From Oscillospiraceae bacterium (GTDB lineage: Bacteria > Bacillota > Clostridia > Oscillospirales > Oscillospiraceae), in assembly GCA_016290695.1 (NCBI GenBank), contig JAEEUX010000050.1, forward strand, positions 1 to 12,478: DNA of 12,478 nucleotides, written 5' to 3'. Positions 6,370 to 12,478 of this stretch are shown in pieces; position 1 is the stretch's first letter; every line of letters begins with the position of its first letter. Under the pieces are notes generated by a model. It saw only the letters and a program-made list of their open reading frames with translations. It ran no database searches and was not told where the DNA came from. The position numbers were made by a program, and so were the translations under genes.

Positions 6370-6738
6370 ATGTCGCACAATATATACGTCAGCTTTGAAA
6401 GCAGGGACGCCGCAGAGCTCGCCTCTTCGAGACTCAGACGCAAGGGCATAGCCTTTCGCTTCGCGCTGAGAGAAACAGGAGTTCCCGGCCCGGACTACGC
6501 CGGGTCGCCTGCGGCGATAAACTTCTTATATCCGTATCAGCCGATAAACACTAACCAAAACCACACCAACACAGGCAATTCCCAGTATTATGCGCGCTCC
6601 ATCGTAAACGCCGAGACAGCCGGACTGCCCTTTTACGCCGGAGCGGGCGAAACGCGGGTGCGCGTCACGGTGGACGATGAAAGCTACGACGAGGCGCGGG
6701 CGATACTGAGAAACTGCGGCGGTTACGCGATGCGGTAG
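6370..6738 (+). CDS. Small hypothetical protein, two alpha/beta half-motifs
   Basis: This 122-residue protein is not one I can name. The N-terminal part (about 4-32: N-I-Y-V-S-F-E-S-R-D-A-A-E-L-A) and the C-terminal part (about 95-117: V-R-V-T-V-D-D-E-S-Y-D-E-A-R-A-I-L) each read as a strand followed by a helix with an acidic turn. This resembles the small ferredoxin-like halves in YflT/GSP17M or DUF2007-type proteins, a resemblance by eye only. An Asn/Thr/Gln-rich linker (about 56-70) joins them. There is no signal peptide or membrane helix. The ATG has AGGAAAGGAAG about 8 bases upstream and codon use like its neighbours. It is divergent from DUF951 and converges on rarA with a 12-bp gap that shows no terminator. 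Confidence 0.7.
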   Translation: MSHNIYVSFESRDAAELASSRLRRKGIAFRFALRETGVPGPDYAGSPAAINFLYPYQPINTNQNHTNTGNSQYYARSIVNAETAGLPFYAGAGETRVRVTVDDESYDEARAILRNCGGYAMR

Positions 6739-6750
6739 AGCCGTGCGCCT

Positions 6751-8016
6751 TCAGCGGCCGCCCTTTATTTCGTCCCAGTATTTTTTCGCGGCCTGCTCGG
6801 TCTTGTTGTCGCCGTATTCGTAGTATCTGGCGTCCTTTATGGCGTCCGGCAGATATTGCTGCTTAACGTAGTGATTTTCAAAATCATGAGCGTATTTGTA
6901 CTCTTCGACATGGCTAACCTCCGCGCCGTCGGCGTGGACGTTTTTGAGGTGGCGGGGGATGTCGCCGGTTTTGCCCTTCTTGATGTCCGCTGCCGCCTTT
7001 TCTATTGCGATGACAGCGGAATTGGACTTAGGCGCCGTGGCGAGCAGGATAACCGCCTCCGCGAGCGGGATCTGCGCCTCTGGAAGACCGAGCTGCATAG
7101 CGCTGTCCACGCAGGATTTTACGATCGCCGCCGCCATGGGGTAGGCAAGGCCGATGTCCTCCGAGGCTATGACGAGGAGCCTCCGGCAGGGGGAAATAAG
7201 GTCGCCCGCTTCGAGCAGCCGAGCGAGATAATGGATGGCGGCGTCCGGGTCGGAGCCGCGGATGGACTTCTGAAAGGCGGAGATTATGTCATAATGGTCG
7301 TCGCCCTCGCGGTCATAGCGCATGGCGCTGCGCTGGGTTACGGCCTTCGCGTCGTCGAGCGAAATGAAAAGGCGTCCGCCGGTCTCCCGCGCGCCGTAGA
7401 AAAGCAGCTCCGTGCTGTTTATCGCCTTGCGCACGTCGCCCCCGCAGGCAGAGGCAATATACTCGGCGAGCCCTTCCTCGGCTTCCCAGTTAAGCCCCGA
7501 GCGCTCGCCCATGATGTTCATCGCGCGAAGCACGGCTTTTGCCATTTCGTGCGCCTCGATGGGCTTGAACTCAAACACGGTGCAGCGGCTCAGAATGGCG
7601 CTGTATACATAAAAATAGGGGTTCTCCGTCGTGGAGGCAATGAGGCTTATTTTGCCGTTTTCGATGTATTCAAGCAGCGACTGCTGCTGTTTTTTTGAAA
7701 AATACTGTATTTCGTCGAGATAGAGAAGAACGCCGTTCGGCGCGAGCATGGTGTCGAGATTGTCGATTATAGCCTTTATGTCGGAGACGCCCGCCGTCGT
7801 TGCGTTAAGCTTGTGCAGGCTGCGGTTCGTTTTCCCCGCGATAATGCCCGCGACGGTGGTTTTTCCGGTGCCGGACGGGCCGTAGAATATCATGTTCGGA
7901 ACCTGTCCGCTTTCGATTATGCGGCGCAGCATCCCGTTTTTCCCGAGAATATGGCTCTGGCCGACAACATCGTCCAGCGACTGCGGCCTTATTTCGTCGG
8001 CTAATGGCCTGTTCAC
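6751..8016 (-). CDS. rarA: Replication-associated recombination protein RarA (MgsA), AAA+ ATPase
   Basis: RarA acts at stalled replication forks and in recombination, as a clamp-loader-like AAA+ tetramer. In the 421-residue form, Walker A GPSGTGKT is at 46-53, Walker B LLYLDEIQ at 97-104 (D101, E102), the sensor-1 stretch IASTTENPYF at 127-136 and the arginine finger in S-R-C at R144. The C-terminal part has the SEDIGLA segment and an HLKN-type tail, as usual for the family. The frame also allows a GTG at 8037, but that has no ribosome site. The GTG at 8016 has GAGAAGGGAG 8 bases upstream and yields MNRPLADEIRP, the usual family N-terminus, so I prefer it. It has its own promoter and is divergent from the ABC operon. 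Confidence 0.95.
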   Translation of the reverse strand: MNRPLADEIRPQSLDDVVGQSHILGKNGMLRRIIESGQVPNMIFYGPSGTGKTTVAGIIAGKTNRSLHKLNATTAGVSDIKAIIDNLDTMLAPNGVLLYLDEIQYFSKKQQQSLLEYIENGKISLIASTTENPYFYVYSAILSRCTVFEFKPIEAHEMAKAVLRAMNIMGERSGLNWEAEEGLAEYIASACGGDVRKAINSTELLFYGARETGGRLFISLDDAKAVTQRSAMRYDREGDDHYDIISAFQKSIRGSDPDAAIHYLARLLEAGDLISPCRRLLVIASEDIGLAYPMAAAIVKSCVDSAMQLGLPEAQIPLAEAVILLATAPKSNSAVIAIEKAAADIKKGKTGDIPRHLKNVHADGAEVSHVEEYKYAHDFENHYVKQQYLPDAIKDARYYEYGDNKTEQAAKKYWDEIKGGR

Positions 8017-8066
8017 GCGCTGCACTCCCTTCTCCACACCGGCATAATAATTATAATGTATTATGT

Positions 8067-8095
8067 ATTATACAGCGCTTTTATTGAATTTACAA
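8067..8095 (-). promoter_or_regulatory. rarA: Sigma-A promoter of rarA
   Basis: On the minus strand TTGTAA (8095-8090) and TATAAT (8072-8067) are separated by exactly 17 bases. Transcription would start near 8060, about 45 nt before the preferred GTG at 8016. Confidence 0.75.
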
Positions 8096-8140
8096 CTTGC
8101 TTTTTGGCTGTTTTTAGCGCTGTTTTGGTCTGTGCGATGA

Positions 8141-8169
8141 TTGACTTGGAAAAGAATTAGTGATATAAT
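8141..8169 (+). promoter_or_regulatory. Sigma-A promoter of the ABC transporter operon
   Basis: TTGACT (8141-8146), a 17-base spacer and TATAAT (8164-8169) make a near-consensus promoter. The leader would be about 95 nt and ends in the strong site AAGGAGG (8255-8261) before ATG 8272. The promoter is back to back with that of rarA, about 45 bp away. I see no strong operator palindrome or known riboswitch in the leader. Confidence 0.8.
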
Positions 8170-8271
8170 CGCAAAAGGATAAGAAAAAGTTAAGGCGAGT
8201 TCAAGGGTTAAGGAAATAAGTAAACTTTGCCTGCTTTTCCTTTCCGGATTTTTTAAGGAGGCAAATATAAA

Positions 8272-9417
8272 ATGAAAAGAAAAATTTCTATCATTCTTGC
8301 TGCGGTAATGCTCGTTTCATGTGTTTTCGCGGGCTGCGGAAAAACGGAAACTCCTGCCGCCGGTGATGCTTCTAACGGAAACAGCTCCGCGTCCAGATAC
8401 ACCATCGGTATAAACACCTGGGGTTCCGGCGTTCCCGTCCTCGATATGTTCGGCGACGCCAAGCAGTACACGCTTGAGACTCTCGGCAATACCGTAAGCC
8501 GCATGAGCGACGATTTTACCGCCGACAAAGAGCTTCAGAACGTACAGAATATGTGCGCTTCCGGCGTTGACGGCATCGTTTTCCAGGCTGCCGCTGTTTC
8601 CACCGTTCCCCAGATAGGAACCGAGTGCGCCAATGCCAAGATACCTTTCGCGTTCGACGTTTTCGTCGGCGAGAACCCCGACCTTGAAAAGCTCGCTGCA
8701 AATAACGAATATTATTGCGGCGCCATCGACCTCGACATGGTTTCCGACGGCGCGGCTATCGCGCAGATGGCCTATGATAACGGCTGCCGCGCGGCCTGCA
8801 TGATCGGCGGCAACATCGGCGACAACAACATGGACCAGCGTTCTCAGGGCTTCACCGAGCGCTTCACCGCCCTCGGCGGAACCGTCCTTGCCGAGGCCCG
8901 CTGCACCGATAACTCCGAGTGCCCGACCAAGGCTATGGACATGCTCTCCGCCAACAAGAACGCCGACTGCGTATACTGCTTCGTCGGCGACTATATCGAG
9001 GGCACGCTCACCGCGAAGGACAATCTTTCGATGAACGACCTTCAGATTTACGTTTCCTGCGTTGACGAGGGAACCGCAAACTACATCAAGGACGGCACGG
9101 TTGTCGGCGGCAACGACGGTATCTCCCTTGCCAGCTATATCTCCAGCACCCTCGTCCTCAATTACCTTGCGGGCCACAAAATCGTGGACGAAAACGGCAA
9201 GGCTCCCCGCCTCAGCACCCATCCCTTCCGCGTAGACCAGAATAACGTCGAGAACTACATCAAGGTCTTCTTCTCCGACAGCGCCAAGCCCTTCACTAAG
9301 GGTATGCTCGAGAACCTTGTCTACACCACTAATCCGAACGTAAGCTATCAGGATTATGTAGACCTTATCGCGAACATCGACCTCGACTATATGCTCAAGG
9401 CTAACGGTCTTGCGTAA
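8272..9417 (+). CDS. Sugar-type ABC transporter substrate-binding lipoprotein
   Basis: This 381-residue extracellular binding protein would be anchored by a lipid at C22: the signal peptide (1-21) ends in a lipobox V-F-A-G-C. After a Ser/Ala/Asn-rich linker, the mature part reads as a two-lobed periplasmic-binding-protein fold of the ribose/sugar type (Peripla_BP_4), starting YTIGINTWGSG. Typical marks are SGVDGIVFQAAA, the hinge-side stretch about CMIGGNIGDNN and Y-V-S-C-V-D-E-G-T. The ligand cannot be read from the sequence; the pattern fits the CUT2 sugar family, with autoinducer or nucleoside ligands possible. It carries 10 cysteines in the mature domain, unusual for a secreted protein. 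Codons are biased to C-ending ones, suggesting high expression. It heads the operon and is followed by a strong hairpin. Confidence 0.92.
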   Translation: MKRKISIILAAVMLVSCVFAGCGKTETPAAGDASNGNSSASRYTIGINTWGSGVPVLDMFGDAKQYTLETLGNTVSRMSDDFTADKELQNVQNMCASGVDGIVFQAAAVSTVPQIGTECANAKIPFAFDVFVGENPDLEKLAANNEYYCGAIDLDMVSDGAAIAQMAYDNGCRAACMIGGNIGDNNMDQRSQGFTERFTALGGTVLAEARCTDNSECPTKAMDMLSANKNADCVYCFVGDYIEGTLTAKDNLSMNDLQIYVSCVDEGTANYIKDGTVVGGNDGISLASYISSTLVLNYLAGHKIVDENGKAPRLSTHPFRVDQNNVENYIKVFFSDSAKPFTKGMLENLVYTTNPNVSYQDYVDLIANIDLDYMLKANGLA

Positions 9418-9453
9418 TGCGCGGGGTATAGGCTAATCACTGTTTAAAGCTAT

Positions 9454-9489
9454 TTCCGAACAGCCTGCCTCCCGGCAGGCTGTTCGGAA
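9454..9489 (+). terminator. Intercistronic hairpin after the binding-protein gene
   Basis: TTCCGAACAGCCTGCC (9454-9469) and its perfect complement (9474-9489) form a 16-bp stem with a TCCC loop. A U-rich but broken tail (TAATATTTGTTTT) follows. It lies 36 bp after the binding-protein stop and before permease 1. It probably acts as a partial terminator and a 3' stabiliser, giving more binding protein than permease. This is inferred from position and structure. Confidence 0.75.
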
Positions 9490-9524
9490 TAATATTTGTT
9501 TTACGTCTGAAATGAGGTATTGCC

Positions 9525-10505
9525 ATGCCGAATGCCCCTTTGGCAAAATCCGCTGAGAAAAAACAGCGGAACGGCCTGTTTATTATAGTTTTTATCGCCG
9601 CCATAGCGGCCGTGCTGCTTGTTTTCAACATTATCTCCGGCGGCGCGTTCCTTGAGTGGTCGAACCTCAAGGTCATCATTTCGCATATCGTCTATCCGTC
9701 GTTCGTGGCATGGGGCTTCTGCTTCCTTTTCGCCTGCGGGTATACGGATATGTCCATCGGAAGCGTTATGGTTCTCGGCTCCTTCGCGGCCTGCATTTTC
9801 GGGAACTGGTACGGTTTGCCCGGGGTCGTCCTCGGCGGTCTCGCCGTCGGAACGCTGCTTGTTTTCATAAACTTCCTTATTTTCACCTATACCGGCATAC
9901 CCTCATGGATAGCGGGCATCAGCCTTGCCATGATCTATGAGGCTATCGGCTTCCTTTTGAAAATCGCGGGCCCGACGAAGCCGCTTGTTACGACGGCTCT
10001 TGCTAAGGAATACCGCCTCCTCGGGCAGCTCCCGTGGAGCCTCGTGTTCCTCGCGGCGGGCCTTGTAGTTATATATTTTCTCTATAACCGGACCACCATC
10101 GGCCTGAATATCCGCGCACTCGGAGGCAACAAGGACGTTGCCAAGGCGCTCGGAATAGGCATAAACAAAACTCTTCTCTGCGTCGGCCTTATAAGCGGCA
10201 TACTTATCGGCATAGCCTGCTTCATGCAGCAGAGCTACGCCGGGCAGACCACGGTAAAAACGGGTCTCACGAGCATAAACCTTATCTTCCAGCCGCTTGC
10301 GATTTACCTTTTGGCGCAGATTATCCAAAAGCGCATAAACATAGTTATCTGCGTCCCGATCTGCGCCTTTATCCTCTACGCGGTGTTCAATATCCTCACC
10401 GTTCTCGGCGTCCCCTCCGGAACGCTTCAGGAGGCCTTCCTCGGGATGTTCATAGTAATTTTCGGCGTACTCGGCCAGAAAAACGCGAAGGGGGTTATAA
10501 AATGA
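9525..10505 (+). CDS. Sugar-type ABC transporter permease 1 (RbsC-like)
   Basis: This 326-residue membrane permease is of the BPD_transp_2 (RbsC-like) family, with about 8-10 hydrophobic segments, the first at about 17-38. The usual family motif G-G-I-D-L-S-V-G appears as G-Y-T-D-M-S-I-G-S (72-80), a variant. The cytoplasmic coupling loop R-A-L-G-G-N-K-D-V-A-K-A-L-G-I (197-211) fits the family. GAGG sits 7 bases before the ATG. Its stop overlaps the ATPase start (ATGA), so the two are coupled. With permease 2 it probably makes a heterodimer in the membrane. Confidence 0.92.
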   Translation: MPNAPLAKSAEKKQRNGLFIIVFIAAIAAVLLVFNIISGGAFLEWSNLKVIISHIVYPSFVAWGFCFLFACGYTDMSIGSVMVLGSFAACIFGNWYGLPGVVLGGLAVGTLLVFINFLIFTYTGIPSWIAGISLAMIYEAIGFLLKIAGPTKPLVTTALAKEYRLLGQLPWSLVFLAAGLVVIYFLYNRTTIGLNIRALGGNKDVAKALGIGINKTLLCVGLISGILIGIACFMQQSYAGQTTVKTGLTSINLIFQPLAIYLLAQIIQKRINIVICVPICAFILYAVFNILTVLGVPSGTLQEAFLGMFIVIFGVLGQKNAKGVIK

Positions 10506-12001
10506 CAGGCGAGACCCTTCTTGAAATTCGCGGCCTCAACAAGCATTTCGGCCCCACCTACGCGAATAAAAACATTGACTTCACCGTAAACCGCGGCGAA
10601 ATTCGCGGCCTCATCGGAGAAAACGGAAGCGGCAAGAGCACGCTCCTTTCGCAGATCGCGGGGCTGTACCGCTGCGACAGCGGCGAAATGACCGTTTCCG
10701 GCGAAAAATACGACCCTCACAGCCCGCTCGACGCGAATAAGCACAAAATCTCCATGGTCATGCAGGAGCTTGGCGTTATCGGCAATCTTCCTGCGGGCGT
10801 GAACGTCTTCCTCGGCAGAACGGGGCAGTTCTCCAAGGGCGGCATAATAAGCCTCAAGAAGCTCAACCGCGCCGCGGCGGAGCAGTTTGAAAAATGGAAC
10901 CTCAATATGCCGCCGCTTGACCGCATGACCGACGGCATGATGATAGAATCGCGCAAGATGATAGAGCTTGCGCGCGCCCTCTCGGTAGACCCGGAACTGC
11001 TGCTGCTCGACGAAGTGACGCAGTCGCTTTCCCTCAATAACCGCCGCGGGCTCTATGAGCTTATAAACAAATTCCGCGAGCAGGGGAGAAGCGTCATCGT
11101 AATCACCCACGACATAGAGGAAATGCTCGAAATTACCGATACTATTACCGTCCTGCGCGACGGTGAGGTCGGCGGGACGGTCAAATCCGCTGAGTCTACG
11201 AGCGATGAGATACGCATGATGATGGTCGGCAGAGAGGTGAGCGGGGACTATTACCGCGCGGACATGGCGCCGGACTATTCGGATAAGGTCGTCTTGAAGG
11301 TGGACGGCGTCAGCGTCGAGGGCGAAATAAGCGACGTTTCCTTCGAGGTGCATGAGGGCGAGATACTCGGCTTCTGCGGCCTGAGCGACTCCGGCATCCA
11401 CTCCGTCGGCAAGGCGGTTTACGGCCTGAGCCGCCGCGCCTCCGGCCACGTTCTCCTTGAGGGAACGGAGATAAAATCTGCGCAGCAGGCGCTGCGAAGC
11501 AATATCGGCTACGTCCCCAAGGACAGGGATAACGAAGCGCTCATGATACACGCTAATATCCGCGATAACTTCGTCCTCCCCTCCGTGGAGGAGCTGAAGG
11601 GGCCGCTCGGCTTCCTCAGCCCGAAGAAGCTTTCCCGCCTTGCCGGCGAAATGAAGGATAAGCTCAGCGTAAAATGCACGGGCATCTATCAGGCGATGGA
11701 CGCGCTTTCCGGCGGCAACAAGCAGAAGGTGAATTTCGGCCGCTGGCTGGCAAAGGACTTAAAGCTGCTTATACTTGACTGCCCGACAAGAGGCGTGGAC
11801 GTCGGCGTAAAGGCCTACATCTACTCGCTCATGAAGGAAGCAAAGAAAAATAAAATCGCCACCATCCTCATTTCCGACGAGCTTACCGAGGTCCTCGGAA
11901 TGGCGGACAGGCTCATGGTAATGAAGGACGGCAAGGTGACGCGAGAAATTCTGCGCGGCGATAAATTCACCGAGCAGGCGGTTATCGAGGTGATGATCTG
12001 A
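10502..12001 (+). CDS. Double-domain sugar-type ABC ATPase (RbsA-like), asymmetric
   Basis: This 499-residue protein carries two fused nucleotide-binding domains, as in RbsA/MglA. Domain 1 (about 6-245) has Walker A GENGSGKST (39-47, K45), Q88, Walker B with D170-E171 and H203, but no LSVGQ signature: the site reads M-T-D-G-M-M-I-E-S-R (142-151). Domain 2 (about 263-499) has the signature LSGGNKQK (402-409) but a degraded Walker A (G-L-S-D-S-G-I-H, 293-300), and Walker B reads L-D426-C427-P, with Cys where Glu is normal. Since each ATP site pairs one Walker A with the other domain's signature, only the site of Walker A1 plus signature 2 looks competent. A degenerate second Walker A is common in this family; the lost signature 1 and the Cys go further. 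It overlaps permease 2 by 1 base (TGATG). Confidence 0.93.
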   Translation: MTGETLLEIRGLNKHFGPTYANKNIDFTVNRGEIRGLIGENGSGKSTLLSQIAGLYRCDSGEMTVSGEKYDPHSPLDANKHKISMVMQELGVIGNLPAGVNVFLGRTGQFSKGGIISLKKLNRAAAEQFEKWNLNMPPLDRMTDGMMIESRKMIELARALSVDPELLLLDEVTQSLSLNNRRGLYELINKFREQGRSVIVITHDIEEMLEITDTITVLRDGEVGGTVKSAESTSDEIRMMMVGREVSGDYYRADMAPDYSDKVVLKVDGVSVEGEISDVSFEVHEGEILGFCGLSDSGIHSVGKAVYGLSRRASGHVLLEGTEIKSAQQALRSNIGYVPKDRDNEALMIHANIRDNFVLPSVEELKGPLGFLSPKKLSRLAGEMKDKLSVKCTGIYQAMDALSGGNKQKVNFGRWLAKDLKLLILDCPTRGVDVGVKAYIYSLMKEAKKNKIATILISDELTEVLGMADRLMVMKDGKVTREILRGDKFTEQAVIEVMI

Positions 12002-12478
12002 TGAAAAACAATAATTCCCGTGTGAAATTCAGCGCTTCGGAGGCCGTGCCTTTTATAGCGTTTGTCGTGCTGTTTGCGTTTTTCTCGATTGCGAGCGGCG
12101 GGAAAATGCTTTCCTCGTACTCGCTTAAAATGCTGCTTGAGCAGTCCATTCTTACGATCATAACGGCCTGCGGCGTCCTTTTCGTCGTGGCGCAGGGCTC
12201 TATCGACCTCTCCGTGGGCGTTAACGTCGCCTTTTCGGGCGTCGTGGGGCTCCATCTCACGCAGCTTACGGGTATACCCTGGCTGTTCATCCCGGCTTCG
12301 CTAGTCGTGGGGCTCATAATCGGGCTTTTCAACGGCTTCCTCGTGAGTAAGTGCAAGGTTCCGTCCTTCACGCTCTCGATAGCCATGCTCATCGGCCTGC
12401 GCGGCATAGTAAACTATATCCAGAGCGGCGTCGGCGTCGAGTATATACCGGAGTCCAAGCGTTTTATCACGAGTTCGG
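12001..12478 (+). CDS. Sugar-type ABC transporter permease 2, 3' end cut by window
   Basis: The first 159 codons of a second RbsC-like permease are present; the gene runs past the right edge. It starts MKNNNSRVKFSASEAV at an ATG that shares one base with the ATPase stop (TGATG), with GAGGTGAT about 9 bases upstream. Hydrophobic segments lie at about 16-32, 45-64, 70-90 and 97-115. The family motif G-S-I-D-L-S-V-G-V is intact (about 67-75), unlike in permease 1. The segment F-N-G-F-L-V-S-K-C-K-V-P-S-F also fits. Two distinct permeases with one double ATPase point to a heterodimeric channel. Confidence 0.9.
   Translation, partial: MKNNNSRVKFSASEAVPFIAFVVLFAFFSIASGGKMLSSYSLKMLLEQSILTIITACGVLFVVAQGSIDLSVGVNVAFSGVVGLHLTQLTGIPWLFIPASLVVGLIIGLFNGFLVSKCKVPSFTLSIAMLIGLRGIVNYIQSGVGVEYIPESKRFITSS

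Noticed and set aside
6267..6449. N-terminal extension of the DUF951 frame
   Set aside because: The extra 61 residues do not fit the family, run through the repeat and overlap the 6370 gene; the start at 6266 has a ribosome site.
6856..7698. 280-codon plus-strand frame opposite rarA
   Set aside because: Antisense to rarA, whose AAA+ motifs are intact; no start signals.
8017..8037. Upstream GTG start for rarA
   Set aside because: No ribosome site before it, whereas GTG at 8016 has a strong one and gives the usual N-terminus.
8170..8271. Riboswitch in the ABC operon leader
   Set aside because: The leader is A/G-rich with only weak pairing and matches no known class.
8317..9222. 301-codon minus-strand frame opposite the binding-protein gene
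   Set aside because: Antisense artefact; the plus strand has the promoter, ribosome site and lipoprotein signal.
10427..11551. 374-codon minus-strand frame opposite the permease/ATPase genes
   Set aside because: It is antisense to strongly supported ABC genes; long antisense frames are expected with this GC-rich codon use.
1..12478. CRISPR array, tRNA or rRNA genes, integrase or toxin-antitoxin pair
   Set aside because: I looked on both strands and saw no regularly spaced repeats, cloverleaf genes or such proteins.

Overview
The window looks like chromosomal DNA from an endospore-forming, fairly GC-rich member of the Bacillota, most likely class Clostridia and perhaps the Oscillospirales. 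The evidence is a spoIIGA-sigE pair (the sigma factor of the sporulation mother cell and its protease), a DUF951 protein, strong Shine-Dalgarno sites, consensus sigma-A promoters and a Gram-positive lipoprotein signal. The lineage is inferred from gene content and style, not from a marker gene.

Layout: bases 1-330 are non-coding and carry repeat remnants and nested hairpins. A consensus promoter at 331-359 then drives a long structured leader and a three-gene plus-strand operon: a DUF4342 UBA-like membrane protein, an OmpR-type response regulator and a sensor histidine kinase. The operon ends in a hairpin terminator that overlaps the kinase stop codon. A 273-bp element with terminal inverted repeats and TA duplications (a MITE of IS630/Tc1-mariner style) sits next to it, inserted exactly in the stop codon of the convergent sigE gene. 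Minus-strand genes follow: sigE, spoIIGA, then hisC coupled to a small DUF951 gene. A small plus-strand hypothetical gene and the minus-strand rarA gene (AAA+ ATPase) converge at about 6745.

From 8140 to the right edge is a sugar-type (CUT2/Rbs-like) ABC import operon: promoter, substrate-binding lipoprotein, a strong intercistronic hairpin, permease 1, a double ATPase and the start of permease 2, which is cut by the window edge. The ATPase is asymmetric: by motif only one of its two ATP sites looks competent.

Most genes belong to known families. The items most worth a second look are the MITE at the sigE stop codon, the structured leader of the DUF4342/two-component operon, the asymmetric ATPase with Cys at the catalytic Glu position, and the repeat shared between the window start and the DUF951 upstream region. 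I found no clearly new multi-gene system; the DUF4342-regulator-kinase operon is the least understood unit.
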